From Sinorhizobium sojae CCBAU 05684 (GTDB taxonomy: Bacteria; Pseudomonadota; Alphaproteobacteria; Rhizobiales; Rhizobiaceae), in contig NZ_CP023067.1 of the NCBI RefSeq assembly GCF_002288525.1, positions 3,348,501 to 3,412,500 of the forward strand: a DNA stretch of 64,000 bases, read 5' to 3'. A model generated the notes under the pieces. That model was given only the letters and a program-made list of their open reading frames with translations. It was not told the origin of the DNA and did not search any database. This document shows, piece by piece, positions 1 to 8,710 of the stretch (position 1 is the stretch's first letter; every line of letters begins with the position of its first letter). The translations under genes and the position numbers were made by a program.

Positions 1-37
1 ATGCATGTACCCTCATAATAACCATTGACGGTAATCT

Positions 38-57
38 GTCTATTGTAGATAAAAGAC
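38..57. promoter_or_regulatory. Palindromic operator candidate before the sugar cluster
   Basis: The 20-bp sequence GTCTATTGTAGATAAAAGAC pairs with its own reverse complement at 7 of 10 base pairs. It lies 29 bp upstream of the first gene start. A second copy sharing the 12-mer TAGATAAAAGAC lies before the binding-protein gene at 2917-2936. Two copies before two units of the same cluster suggest one local regulator. The regulator gene is not in the window. Confidence 0.6.
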
Positions 58-86
58 AAAAGCAATGTTCCGGGGAGAGCCAGAAA

Positions 87-1592
87 TTGTCTGCACTGTC
101 GTCGATCCTGCTTTCGCCGGAGGACAATGTCGCCGTTGCCACGACTGCCATCGAGCCGGGTGGAACACTGCCTGGCGGTGCGCGGGCAGCGGTGAGGATC
201 GACCCCGGCCACAAGGTGGCGATCCGGTCGATTTCGGCAGGCGAACCGGTGGTCAAATATGCCCAGGCGATCGGCCGCGCCACGTCTGAAATCGCCGCGG
301 GCGATCACGTGCATTCCCACAATCTCGCCTTCGACCAGGACAGGCTCGCAATCGGCGCCCCGGTTCCGCCGGAGGCCGCAAGCGAGGCCGACAAGGCGCG
401 CACTTTCCTCGGGTACCGCCGTGCGGACGGGCGGGCCGCGACGCGGAACTATATCGGCATTATCGCCAGCGTGAACTGTTCCACCACCGTCTGTCGCGCG
501 ATTGCCGATGAGGCCAACCGGCGTATCCTGCCGAGGTATGAAGGCATCGACGGCTTCGTGCCGATCGTCCACGATCAGGGCTGCGGCATGTCTTCGACCG
601 GCGACGGCATGAAAAACTTGCACCGAACACTCGCCGGCTATGCCCGCCACGCCAATTTCGGCGGCGTTCTGATGGTCGGTCTCGGCTGCGAGGTCAACCA
701 GCTGACGCTTTACGGCCAGAGCGGCGCCGGTGCCGAGAAGCGGCACTTCAACATTCAGGAGGCTGGCGGCTCGCGCCGTTCGGTCGAGCGCGCGCTCGGC
801 GTGCTCGAGGAGATCGCCAGGGAAGTCGCACCCGCGCGGCGCGTGCCGATCCCGGTCAGCGAGATCATCGTCGGGCTGCAGTGCGGCGGCTCCGACGGCC
901 TTTCCGGCGTCACCGCCAATCCGGCGCTCGGTGCCGCGGTCGATATCCTCGCCGGTGTCGGCGGCACGGCGATTCTCTCCGAAACCTCCGAAATCTACGG
1001 CGCCGAACATCTCCTGCGCAGCCGCGCCGTCAGTGACACGGTGGCGGCGAAACTCGACGACCTGATTTCCTGGTGGGAGAACTATGTCGCGCTGCACGGC
1101 GCTTCGCTCGACAATAACCCTTCGCCGGGTAACAAAAGGGGCGGCTTGACGACCATTCTGGAAAAGTCGCTTGGCGCCGTCGCCAAGGGCGGCCGCTCTC
1201 CGCTAACCGCCGTCTATAGCTATGCCGAACGCGTGACCGAACACGGCCTGGTCTTCATGGACACGCCCGGCTACGACCCGGTCTCGGCCACGGGCCAGGT
1301 GGCGGGCGGTGCCAACGTCATCGCCTTCACCACGGGCCGAGGCAGTTGCTTCGGCTGTCGGCCGGCGCCGTCGATCAAGCTCACCAGCAATACGGCGCTC
1401 TACCGGGCGATGGAAGAGGACATGGACATCGATTGCGGCGTGATCGCTTCCGGCGAGACGACCGTGGCCGACCTCGGCCGCAGGATCTTCGATCTGATCA
1501 TCGACACGGCTTCGGGTGGCAAGACCAAGAGCGAGCTTTTCGGCTACGGCGATAACGAGTTCGTCCCCTGGCATCTGGGGGCGACGCTTTAA
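87..1592 (+). CDS. UxaA-family sugar-acid dehydratase (altronate dehydratase type)
   Basis: This 501-residue protein has an N-terminal SAF-like region (about residues 40-80, with DHVHSHNL) followed by the D-galactarate/altronate dehydratase domain from about residue 105. Motifs seen are DQGCGMSS, LQCGGSDGLSG and GCRPAPSIKL, and the length is normal for UxaA. The family eliminates water from aldonic acids to give 2-keto-3-deoxy acids using a metal. The start is TTG at 87 because GGGGAG at 72-77 is well placed. With a fuconolactonase-like enzyme and a fucose-type reductase in the same cluster, I infer that it acts on L-fuconate or a related 6-deoxy or C5/C6 acid. The exact substrate is not readable from sequence. 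Confidence 0.85.
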   Translation: MSALSSILLSPEDNVAVATTAIEPGGTLPGGARAAVRIDPGHKVAIRSISAGEPVVKYAQAIGRATSEIAAGDHVHSHNLAFDQDRLAIGAPVPPEAASEADKARTFLGYRRADGRAATRNYIGIIASVNCSTTVCRAIADEANRRILPRYEGIDGFVPIVHDQGCGMSSTGDGMKNLHRTLAGYARHANFGGVLMVGLGCEVNQLTLYGQSGAGAEKRHFNIQEAGGSRRSVERALGVLEEIAREVAPARRVPIPVSEIIVGLQCGGSDGLSGVTANPALGAAVDILAGVGGTAILSETSEIYGAEHLLRSRAVSDTVAAKLDDLISWWENYVALHGASLDNNPSPGNKRGGLTTILEKSLGAVAKGGRSPLTAVYSYAERVTEHGLVFMDTPGYDPVSATGQVAGGANVIAFTTGRGSCFGCRPAPSIKLTSNTALYRAMEEDMDIDCGVIASGETTVADLGRRIFDLIIDTASGGKTKSELFGYGDNEFVPWHLGATL

Positions 1593-1609
1593 ATGTGGGG
1601 CAGCAACTG

Positions 1610-1720
1610 CCCCTCATCCGGCCTGCCGGCCACCTGCTCTCCGCAAGCGGAGCGAAGGAGACACGCGGCGCTGGCTTCATCCCCTCTCCCCGCCTGGGGG
1701 GAGAGGGCTAGGGTGAGGGG
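1610..1720. repeat. RIME-type intergenic mosaic element
   Basis: The element opens with CCCCTCATCCGGCCTGCC and closes with CTAGGGTGAGGGG, so its ends are the inverted pair CCCCTCA/TGAGGGG. An internal hairpin, CCCTCTCCCC against GGGGGGAGAGGG, lies at 1682-1707. The pattern is that of the Rhizobium-specific intergenic mosaic elements. It fills the gap between two genes of the cluster and may stabilise or attenuate the transcript. A partial relative lies at 53066-53104. Confidence 0.7.
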
Positions 1721-1784
1721 CAAACTCGTTTCGAACCGAAACGCAGGTGAGAAAAACGCAATCCTTGCAGGGAGGAGACAAGGA

Positions 1785-2804
1785 ATGCAGACGAGAAGGA
1801 TCGGCCGAACCGGCCTCGCCGTGACCGAATACAGCTTCGGCACTGCGGGGCTCGGCGGCCTCTACCGCGAATGCAGGCGCGAGGCGGCCATGGCGACCCT
1901 CGACGCGGCCTGGTCCGCGGGCATACGTTACTTCGACACAGCGCCCTATTACGGGCTCGGGCTCGCCGAGCGCCGGGCCGGCGATTTCCTGCGCGACAAG
2001 CCGCGCGACGATTTCGTGCTCTCGACAAAGGTTGGCCGGCTGTTGCATCCGGTGCCTGAGGACCAGGTTCCCGACTATTCCTACGTCAAGCCGCTGAACT
2101 TCGATGTCAGCTACGACTATAGCTATGACGCGATCATGCGTTCCGTCGAATTGAGCTACGCCCGCCTGGGACTCAATCGCATCGATATCCTTTATGTCCA
2201 CGATATCGGCAGTTACACCCACGGTGCGAAGAAGAACGCGATCTATCTGCGGCAATTGCTCGATTCCGGCCTGAAGGCCTTGGAGGAATTGAAGTCCGGC
2301 GGCGTCATTTCGGCCTATGGTCTCGGCGTCAACGAGGTGCCGGTCTGTCTCGACGTCCTCAGCCGGGCCGATATCGACTGCATCCTGCTCGCGGGCCGTT
2401 ATACGCTACTCGACCGCTCGGCCGTCGAAGAGCTCCTGCCGCTTTGCGAGAAGAAGGGAACGTCGCTCGTGGTCGGCGGCGTCTTCAACTCCGGCATCCT
2501 TGCCACTGGCCCGGTGGAGGGCGCGCATTTCGATTATATGCCGGCGACGGAAGAGGTCAGGACGAAGGTCGCGGCGATGGAGCGGATCGCCGGCGGGCGC
2601 GGCGTGCCGCTCGCCGCCGCCGCGCTCCAGTTCCCGCTTGTCAATCCTTCTGTGGCCTCGGTGCTGATCGGCACCGCAAAGCCTGAAAGTCTCGAGCGGA
2701 ACATGGAGCTTACGCGGCGGCAAGTCACGCTGGAGGAATTCGCGGTCTACGAACCCTTTACGCTCGTGGCACCGGAACTTGGCGACCAGGCCGTCCGGGT
2801 CTAA
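1785..2804 (+). CDS. Aldo/keto reductase, L-fucose (threo-aldose) dehydrogenase type
   Basis: A 339-residue TIM-barrel oxidoreductase beginning MQTRRIGRTGLAVTEYSFG. The AKR catalytic set is visible: Asp and Tyr in FDTAPYYG, Lys in LSTKVGR and His in LYVHDIG. The length and opening fit the D-threo-aldose 1-dehydrogenase / L-fucose dehydrogenase branch, which oxidises the sugar to its lactone with NAD(P). The ATG at 1785 has a strong GGAGGAG at 1771-1777. The open frame runs upstream to 1593 but crosses a repeat and is not coding there. A downstream lactonase would take the product, which supports the assignment. Confidence 0.82.
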   Translation: MQTRRIGRTGLAVTEYSFGTAGLGGLYRECRREAAMATLDAAWSAGIRYFDTAPYYGLGLAERRAGDFLRDKPRDDFVLSTKVGRLLHPVPEDQVPDYSYVKPLNFDVSYDYSYDAIMRSVELSYARLGLNRIDILYVHDIGSYTHGAKKNAIYLRQLLDSGLKALEELKSGGVISAYGLGVNEVPVCLDVLSRADIDCILLAGRYTLLDRSAVEELLPLCEKKGTSLVVGGVFNSGILATGPVEGAHFDYMPATEEVRTKVAAMERIAGGRGVPLAAAALQFPLVNPSVASVLIGTAKPESLERNMELTRRQVTLEEFAVYEPFTLVAPELGDQAVRV

Positions 2805-2916
2805 TCGGCTGAACCCGTTCGATGGCGGGCAGTGCCGCTTGCGTCGGGAGGAAAGCAGCTAAGGAGAGCGCAAGAAGGCTTGCCAATTCGGATCAGCTGC
2901 ATTAGTGTGAAGAAAT

Positions 2917-2936
2917 GTTTTTTATAGATAAAAGAC
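2917..2936. promoter_or_regulatory. Second copy of the palindromic operator
   Basis: GTTTTTTATAGATAAAAGAC matches its own reverse complement at 8 of 10 base pairs. It shares TAGATAAAAGAC exactly with the site at 38-57. It lies 70 bp before the binding-protein start. The gap from 2805 to 3006 otherwise shows no gene. It probably holds an internal promoter for the transporter operon under the same regulator as the first gene. Confidence 0.6.
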
Positions 2937-3006
2937 GGTCCGTGGGCACCTGGCGGATCGTTCTCGATAACGGAACAGCAAGGTGTCACTTCAAGAGGAG
3001 AACCCG

Positions 3007-3996
3007 ATGAGCATTGCCAAGCATATTCTTTCCCGCCGTGCCTTTACCGCGCTTGCCGGCGCCGCCTTCATGGCCACCATGGGGCCGATGACATCCTTCG
3101 CCCAGGACGTCAGCGTCCCGATCATCGTCAAGGACACCACCTCCTTCTACTGGCAGATCGTACTGGCGGGCGCACGCCAGGCGGGCAAGGACCTCGGCGT
3201 CAACGTGCCGGAGCTCGGCGCCCAGTCCGAATCGGACATCAACGGCCAGATCAGCATTCTTGAAAACGCCGTCGCCGGCGCGCCGGAAGCCGTGGTCATT
3301 GCGCCGACGGAGTTCAAGGCGCTCGGCAAGCCGATCGACGAGGCCGCCAAGGCCGTGCCGATCGTAGGCATCGATTCTGCTGCCGATTCGAAGTCGTTCG
3401 CCTCGTTCCTGACGACCGACAATGTCCAGGGCGGCCGCATTGCCGCCGACGGGCTTGCCGCGGCGATCAAGGAAGCCACTGGCAAGGAAGAGGGCGAAGT
3501 CGCCATCATCACCAGCCTGCCCGGCGTCGGTTCGCTCGACCAGCGGCGCGAGGGCTTCCTGGATCAGCTGAAGACCAAATATCCGGGCCTGAAAGTCGTC
3601 GCCGACAAATATGCCGACGGCCAGGCGACGACCGGTCTCAACATCATGACCGACCTGATCACCGCCAACCCCAATCTCGTCGGCGTATTCGCCTCCAACT
3701 TGATCATGGCGCAGGGCGCCGGTCAAGCGATTGCCGAGAACAAGCTGGGCGACAAGATCAAGGTCATCGGCTTCGACAGCGATGACAAGACGGTGAGCTT
3801 CTTGAAGGAAGGCGTGCTCGCCGGCCTCGTTGTCCAGGATCCCTATCGTATGGGCTATGACGGTGTGAAGACGGCGCTCGCCGTATCGAAGGGCGAGAAG
3901 GTCGAGGCCAATGTCGACACCGGCGCGAATCTCGTCACCAAGGCCAACATGGCCGATCCGAAGATCGACGCCCTCCTGAACCCCAAGGTGAACTGA
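3007..3996 (+). CDS. Sugar ABC transporter periplasmic binding protein (ribose family)
   Basis: A 329-residue type I periplasmic binding protein of the RbsB/LacI fold. The leader carries SRRAFTALAG, which resembles a twin-arginine motif, with likely cleavage after PMTSFA near residue 34. The mature part shows QAGKDLGVNV, the hinge region PIVGIDSAAD and the repeat-domain motif GFDSDDK. ATG at 3007 is chosen because AAGAGGAG lies just upstream; a GTG at 2983 would bury that ribosome site. It is followed by the ATPase and permease of the same importer. The ligand is inferred to be a deoxyhexose such as L-fucose from the neighbouring enzymes. Confidence 0.88.
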   Translation: MSIAKHILSRRAFTALAGAAFMATMGPMTSFAQDVSVPIIVKDTTSFYWQIVLAGARQAGKDLGVNVPELGAQSESDINGQISILENAVAGAPEAVVIAPTEFKALGKPIDEAAKAVPIVGIDSAADSKSFASFLTTDNVQGGRIAADGLAAAIKEATGKEEGEVAIITSLPGVGSLDQRREGFLDQLKTKYPGLKVVADKYADGQATTGLNIMTDLITANPNLVGVFASNLIMAQGAGQAIAENKLGDKIKVIGFDSDDKTVSFLKEGVLAGLVVQDPYRMGYDGVKTALAVSKGEKVEANVDTGANLVTKANMADPKIDALLNPKVN

Positions 3997-4067
3997 TCCG
4001 TCGTGATTTGCGTCGCGGCGCTTCGCGCGCCGCGGCCTCATCGACAGCTTTGAATTGACGCATGTCT

Positions 4068-4095
4068 GTCTCCTTTAATCGAGATTTAAGGAGAC
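4068..4095. other. Intergenic hairpin between binding-protein and ATPase genes
   Basis: The arms GTCTCCTTTAATC (4068-4080) and GATTTAAGGAGAC (4083-4095) pair at 12 of 13 positions around a 2-nt centre. There is no T-run. The position between the binding-protein gene and the rest of an ABC operon is typical of elements that keep binding-protein mRNA more abundant than the membrane components. It could also be a protein-binding palindrome. Confidence 0.5.
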
Positions 4096-4161
4096 GATGC
4101 AGCAGGCGCGGCGGCCGGTGGCGAGGAGCCGGCCGCCCCCGGCAATATCGAGGAGGGGAAG

Positions 4162-5703
4162 ATGACCGGGCTTCAAGAGGTCAGCCACCGGCATGATGCC
4201 AAACTCAAGACGGCCGTCGCGAAGGGGGAACCGATCCTGGAGTTGCGCGGCCTGCAGAAGAACTACGGCGCGGTCCAGGCACTGAAGCCCGCATCCATCA
4301 CGTTCCTCTCGGGGGAGATCCATGCCATCGTCGGCGAGAATGGTGCCGGCAAGTCGACGTTGATCAAGCTCCTGACCGGCGTCATTGCGCGCACCGCCGG
4401 CGAGGTGCGCTGGTGCGGCGAGCCGGTGCAGCTTGCGAGCCCCAACGAGGCGATCGCCCGCGGCATCAATGCCGTCCACCAGGAGGTGGTGCTCTGTCCG
4501 CACTTGAGCGTCGCGGCCAGTATGTTCCTCGGCGACGAGATGAACCGCAATGGTCTCATGCGCAAGCGCGCAATGACCGTTGCGGCGCAGGGCGTGCTCG
4601 ACGACCTCGGCTTCGACCTGCCGGCCGACGCCACGCTCGGCAATCTTACCATCGGCCAGCAGCAGCTGGTCGCCACCGCGCGCGCGGCCATGCGCGGCAT
4701 CCGCTTTCTGATCTTCGACGAGCCGACCGCATATCTGACGCGCCAGGAATCCGCACAGCTTTTCCGCCTCATCCGCCGTCTGCAGAGCGAAGGCGTCACC
4801 ATCGTCTATATCAGCCACCGGCTGGAGGAAGTATTCGAGCTCGCCGACCGTGTTTCGGTCCTGCGCGACGGCACCCATGTCGGCACGCGCGAAATCGGTG
4901 AAACCGACGAGGCCGAGCTGATCGCGCTGATGATCAACCGGACCATCGAGCAGATCTACCATAAGGAGCACTTTCCCTTCGGCGAGACGATCCTCGAAAC
5001 ACGCGGGCTTTCGGGCCTAGGCTTTACCGACATATCGCTCTCTGTGAGGGCCGGCGAGATCGTCGGGCTCTATGGGTTGATCGGTGCCGGCCGCAGCGAA
5101 TTCGCCCTCGGCCTCTACGGCCGCCATCCGACCAAAGCCGGCGAGGTCTACTGGCAGGGCAAGAAGGTCGAAATCGACAACGAGCGCAAGGCGATGGAAC
5201 TCGGCATCGCGCTGGCGCCGGAGAGCCGCCGCGATCAGGGGCTCTGCCTCAATCTGCCGATTGGGCTCAACATCAATCTTCCGGTCTTTCGCCGGCTGAC
5301 GCGCGGCCTCACCATCAACCGCGCCGAGGAAGCGGCCAATGCGGACCGCCAGATTCGCGACCTGCAGATCAAGACACCGTCGCGGCATGTGCTCGCCTCG
5401 GCCATGTCCGGCGGCAACCAGCAGAAGATCGTTATCGGCAAATGGCTGAGCCATGGCGCCAAGCTGTTCATCTTCGACGAGCCGACCGTCGGCGTTGATG
5501 TCGGCACCAAGGCGGAAATCTACCGGCTCCTGGCCCAGCTGCTCGAACAGGGCGCAGGGATCATCCTGATCTCCTCCTACCTGCCGGAAGTCTACGAGCT
5601 TGCGGACCGGCTGCACGTCTTTCGCCAGGGCAGGCTGGTGGCGAGCCACGATTACCGCGCCGCGAGCCACGAGGAAGTCTTGGCGCAGGCGATCAACGCG
5701 TGA
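4162..5703 (+). CDS. Sugar ABC transporter ATP-binding protein (RbsA/MglA type)
   Basis: A 513-residue tandem ATPase. The first half has Walker A GENGAGKST, a divergent signature LTIGQQQ and Walker B FLIFDEPTA. The second half has a degenerate P-loop GLIGAGRSE, the signature MSGGNQQKI and IFDEPTVGVD. This asymmetry is usual for the carbohydrate uptake 2 (CUT2) class. It powers the importer formed with the proteins at 3007 and 5734. ATG 4162 follows AGGAGGGG at 4151-4158. No unusual feature was seen. Confidence 0.93.
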   Translation: MTGLQEVSHRHDAKLKTAVAKGEPILELRGLQKNYGAVQALKPASITFLSGEIHAIVGENGAGKSTLIKLLTGVIARTAGEVRWCGEPVQLASPNEAIARGINAVHQEVVLCPHLSVAASMFLGDEMNRNGLMRKRAMTVAAQGVLDDLGFDLPADATLGNLTIGQQQLVATARAAMRGIRFLIFDEPTAYLTRQESAQLFRLIRRLQSEGVTIVYISHRLEEVFELADRVSVLRDGTHVGTREIGETDEAELIALMINRTIEQIYHKEHFPFGETILETRGLSGLGFTDISLSVRAGEIVGLYGLIGAGRSEFALGLYGRHPTKAGEVYWQGKKVEIDNERKAMELGIALAPESRRDQGLCLNLPIGLNINLPVFRRLTRGLTINRAEEAANADRQIRDLQIKTPSRHVLASAMSGGNQQKIVIGKWLSHGAKLFIFDEPTVGVDVGTKAEIYRLLAQLLEQGAGIILISSYLPEVYELADRLHVFRQGRLVASHDYRAASHEEVLAQAINA

Positions 5704-5733
5704 CGATTTGAGAAGATTGCAGGGAGGGAAAAG

Positions 5734-6711
5734 ATGAGCGTGGAAACGGTAGAAGGCAGCGTGGCACCGGCGCCGAAGAGGGGCGTCAGCATCCTGTTCG
5801 GTCTCACGCTTCTCGGCCTCTTGCTTGCGCTCTGGTTGGCACTCGGTCTGGCGACCAACGCCTTCTGGACGCCGAACAATATCAGCAATCTCCTTCGCCA
5901 GGGGGCGATGACGGCAATTCTCGCGGTCGGCCAGACCTTCGTCATCATTACGGCCGGCATCGACCTTTCGGTCGGCGCGGTGGTCGGTTTCACCAGCGTC
6001 ATCGTCGCCTGGCTGCTTGCCGCCGGCGTGCCGCTCTGGCTTGCGATCGTCGCGACGCTGGCGATCGGCGTGCTTATCGGCGGCTTTCACGCCTTCGGCA
6101 TCGTCCGAATGGGGCTGCCGCCCTTCATCATCACGCTCGCGACGCTGACCTCGCTGCGCGGCATCGGCCTGCTGATCACCAATGGTTCGACGATCTCGAT
6201 CACCAACGAGGCCTTCACCAATTTTTCCCGCGCCGATTTCCTCGGCATCCCCAGTCTCTTCTGGATGGTGATCTTCGTCGCGGTGCCGGCTTACGTCTTC
6301 CTGCACCTGAGTCGCTTCGGCCGCTATCTCTTCGCGGTCGGTTCGAATCGGGAAGCGGCACGCCTCTCCGGCGTCAACGTCGATCGGACGATCTACCTGG
6401 CTTACATCCTCTCCTCGACCTGCGCCGCCTTTGTCGGCCTGCTTCTGGCCTCGCGCATCGGCATCGGCAACGCCACCCAGGCCGAGGGCTGGGAGTTGCA
6501 GGCGATCGCCTCGTCTGTGATCGGCGGTACCAGCCTCTTCGGCGCCGTCGGCTCGGTCCACGGGCCGCTGCTCGGCGCCTTCATCCTGGCAACCATCAAC
6601 AACGGCGCCAACCTCCTGAACGTCAACTCGTTCTGGCAGCGCATCATCACCGGCCTGCTGATCATCGTCATCGTCTATTTCGACCAGCTCAGGCGACGCG
6701 GATCGCGGTGA
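5734..6711 (+). CDS. Sugar ABC transporter permease (RbsC type)
   Basis: A 325-residue hydrophobic protein of the BPD_transp_2 family with about 8-10 membrane spans. The typical motifs GIDLSVGAVVGF, GGTSLFGAVGSVHGPLLGA and NRE (VGSNREAARLSGVNV) are present. It forms the membrane channel of the CUT2 importer. AGGGAGGG lies 5' of the ATG. The stop codon at 6709-6711 is 38 bp before the next start, so the operon continues into the catabolic genes. Confidence 0.93.
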   Translation: MSVETVEGSVAPAPKRGVSILFGLTLLGLLLALWLALGLATNAFWTPNNISNLLRQGAMTAILAVGQTFVIITAGIDLSVGAVVGFTSVIVAWLLAAGVPLWLAIVATLAIGVLIGGFHAFGIVRMGLPPFIITLATLTSLRGIGLLITNGSTISITNEAFTNFSRADFLGIPSLFWMVIFVAVPAYVFLHLSRFGRYLFAVGSNREAARLSGVNVDRTIYLAYILSSTCAAFVGLLLASRIGIGNATQAEGWELQAIASSVIGGTSLFGAVGSVHGPLLGAFILATINNGANLLNVNSFWQRIITGLLIIVIVYFDQLRRRGSR

Positions 6712-6749
6712 CGCATGATTGCCCCATGGATCAAACTTCGGAGCGCGCA

Positions 6750-7772
6750 ATGAAAGCTGTCGTCTGCCAAGAACCTGGTCGCCTCGAAATCGTCGAGCGC
6801 GCCCGTCCGGCGGCACCCGACACGGGGTGGGTGCGCCTCGCGGTCCGCCGCGTTGGCATCTGCGGCACCGACTATCACATCTTCGAGGGCAAGCACCCCT
6901 TCCTCGAATATCCGCGCGTCATGGGCCATGAGATCTCCGCAACGGTAGTCGAGGCGGGCTCCGGTTGCGCGCTCGTTCCCGGAACGCTGGTCGTCGTCAA
7001 TCCTTATATCGCCTGCGGAAACTGCATTGCCTGCCGCAAGGGCAAACCCAATTGCTGCACTTCGGTCCGGGTCCTTGGCGTCCATACCGATGGCGCCTTC
7101 TGCGAGGAGATCGTGATGCCGGAGGAGAACCTCTACCCGGCGAACGGTCTCTCACCGGAAGCCGCGGCGACTGTAGAGTTCCTGGCGATCGGCGCCCATG
7201 CGGTCAGGCGCTCGGGCGCTGCGGCCGGTGCCCGCTCGCTGGTGATCGGCGCCGGCCCGATCGGTCTCGGCACGGCGCTCTTCTCGAGGATTGCCGGGCA
7301 CGCGGTGACGCTTCTCGACACGAGCGCCGAACGCCTGGCCTTCGCCGCCGACAGGCTAGGATTTTTGCAGGGGATCCTCGCCGGCGAAGGATCGGAGAAG
7401 GCGATCGCCGAGGCGACGGAGGGCGAGGGTTTCGATGTCGCCTTCGACGCTACGGGCAATGGCGCATCGATGATGCGGTCCTTCTCGTATGTCGGCCATG
7501 GCGGCACGCTTGTCTTCGTCAGCGTGGTCAAGGACGAGATCCGCTTTTCCGACCCGGAGTTCCACAAACGTGAAATGACGCTGGTGGCCAGCCGCAATGC
7601 GACACGCGAGGATTTCGGCCATGTCGTCGCCTCGATCGGTAAAGGGCTCGTTCCCGTGCAGGCGCTGGTCACGCACCGTACGACGCTCGAGGCGGCGGTC
7701 GCAGACCTGCCGCGCTGGGCCCATGACAGGACCGGCCTCGTGAAGGCCGTGATCGCGGTGGATGCCTCATGA
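6750..7772 (+). CDS. Zinc-dependent sugar/polyol dehydrogenase (MDR family)
   Basis: A 340-residue medium-chain dehydrogenase. It has the catalytic zinc motif GICGTDYH with GHE, the structural zinc cluster C-x2-C-x2-C-x6-C (CGNCIACRKGKPNC) and the Rossmann motif GAGPIGLG. ATG 6750 is preferred: CGGAG lies 6 nt before it and the family begins MKAV. In-frame starts at 6708 and 6726 lack a clear ribosome site. Relatives include L-threonine, L-idonate and L-galactonate dehydrogenases. Here it probably oxidises a hydroxyl of the sugar acid or its keto-deoxy product. The substrate is inferred from context only. It overlaps the next gene by 4 nt (ATGA). Confidence 0.85.
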   Translation: MKAVVCQEPGRLEIVERARPAAPDTGWVRLAVRRVGICGTDYHIFEGKHPFLEYPRVMGHEISATVVEAGSGCALVPGTLVVVNPYIACGNCIACRKGKPNCCTSVRVLGVHTDGAFCEEIVMPEENLYPANGLSPEAAATVEFLAIGAHAVRRSGAAAGARSLVIGAGPIGLGTALFSRIAGHAVTLLDTSAERLAFAADRLGFLQGILAGEGSEKAIAEATEGEGFDVAFDATGNGASMMRSFSYVGHGGTLVFVSVVKDEIRFSDPEFHKREMTLVASRNATREDFGHVVASIGKGLVPVQALVTHRTTLEAAVADLPRWAHDRTGLVKAVIAVDAS

Positions 7773-8605
7773 ACTTCATCGACGCGCATCAGCATTATTG
7801 GACACTCGGCCTCGGCCATAATGACTGGCCGGGGCCGGATCTCGAGCCGATCTATCGAGACTTCGGACCGGCCGACCTGACGCCGCATCTGGCCGCGGCC
7901 GGCATTACCCGCACAGTGCTCGTGCAGGCAGCGCCCAATGTCGCGGAAACCGAATTCCTGCTTGCGATCGCAGAGCGCGAGGAGACGGTCGCGGCGGTGG
8001 TCGGCTGGGTCGATCTCCTCGCTTCGGATGCCGTTTCCGAGGTCAAGCGGTTGAAGCGCCACAGCAAGTTCAGGGGCATTCGGCCGATGCTGCAAAGCAT
8101 TGCGGAAACGGCGTGGATTCTGCGGCCGGAGGTGATCGCGACGCTCGAAGCGCTGCCGCAACTGGACGTTCGCTTCGATGCGCTCGTTCAGCCGCGTCAT
8201 CTGCCGGTGATCGCCGCACTTGCCGACCGGTTGCCGGACCTCGCGATCGTCGTCGACCACGGTGCCAAGCCCTTCATTGCCGGCGGCAGACTCGAGCCCT
8301 GGCGTGCCGATATGGCGGCACTCGCACTTCGACCCAACGTCAGTGTCAAACTCTCCGGATTGGTGACGGAAGCGGGCGGAGCGTGGTCAAAAGAGCGGCT
8401 CACCCCCTATGCCTCGCACCTTATCGAGGTCTTTGGCGCCGACCGGGTCATGTACGGCAGCGATTGGCCGGTGGTCTTACTCGATGCCGACTATGCCGAG
8501 TGGTTTGCCGCTGCGCGAGCACTGACTGCTGAGAGGTCGGTGCCTGAAAAACAGGCGATATTTGCGGGAACAGCCGCAAGATTCTATGGGATTACCGCGC
8601 GCTGA
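7769..8605 (+). CDS. Amidohydrolase family lactonase (L-fuconolactonase-like)
   Basis: A 278-residue amidohydrolase 2 family TIM barrel. The opening IDAHQHYW carries the HxH-type metal site, and MYGSDWPV near the C-terminus carries the catalytic Asp. Members related to L-fuconolactonase hydrolyse L-fucono-1,5-lactone to fuconate. The ATGA overlap with the dehydrogenase gene shows translational coupling. It is the last gene of the cluster, and no terminator hairpin was found after it. Confidence 0.82.
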   Translation: MNFIDAHQHYWTLGLGHNDWPGPDLEPIYRDFGPADLTPHLAAAGITRTVLVQAAPNVAETEFLLAIAEREETVAAVVGWVDLLASDAVSEVKRLKRHSKFRGIRPMLQSIAETAWILRPEVIATLEALPQLDVRFDALVQPRHLPVIAALADRLPDLAIVVDHGAKPFIAGGRLEPWRADMAALALRPNVSVKLSGLVTEAGGAWSKERLTPYASHLIEVFGADRVMYGSDWPVVLLDADYAEWFAAARALTAERSVPEKQAIFAGTAARFYGITAR

Positions 8606-8710
8606 GGTACGAACATCATAGTCGCCAAGACTCGACCATGCTATTTGAGCAATATCGGAAATTAGGAAGTGATTCGCCTACATAAGCTCTGAAAAGCATA
8701 GGGCGTTTTT

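Noticed and set aside
1593..1784. N-terminal extension of the aldo/keto reductase
   Set aside because: It would translate a RIME repeat, and the strong ribosome site lies before ATG 1785.
5017..6816. A 599-codon minus-strand frame
   Set aside because: It is antisense to the sugar ATPase and permease genes, and its composition is that of a shadow frame.
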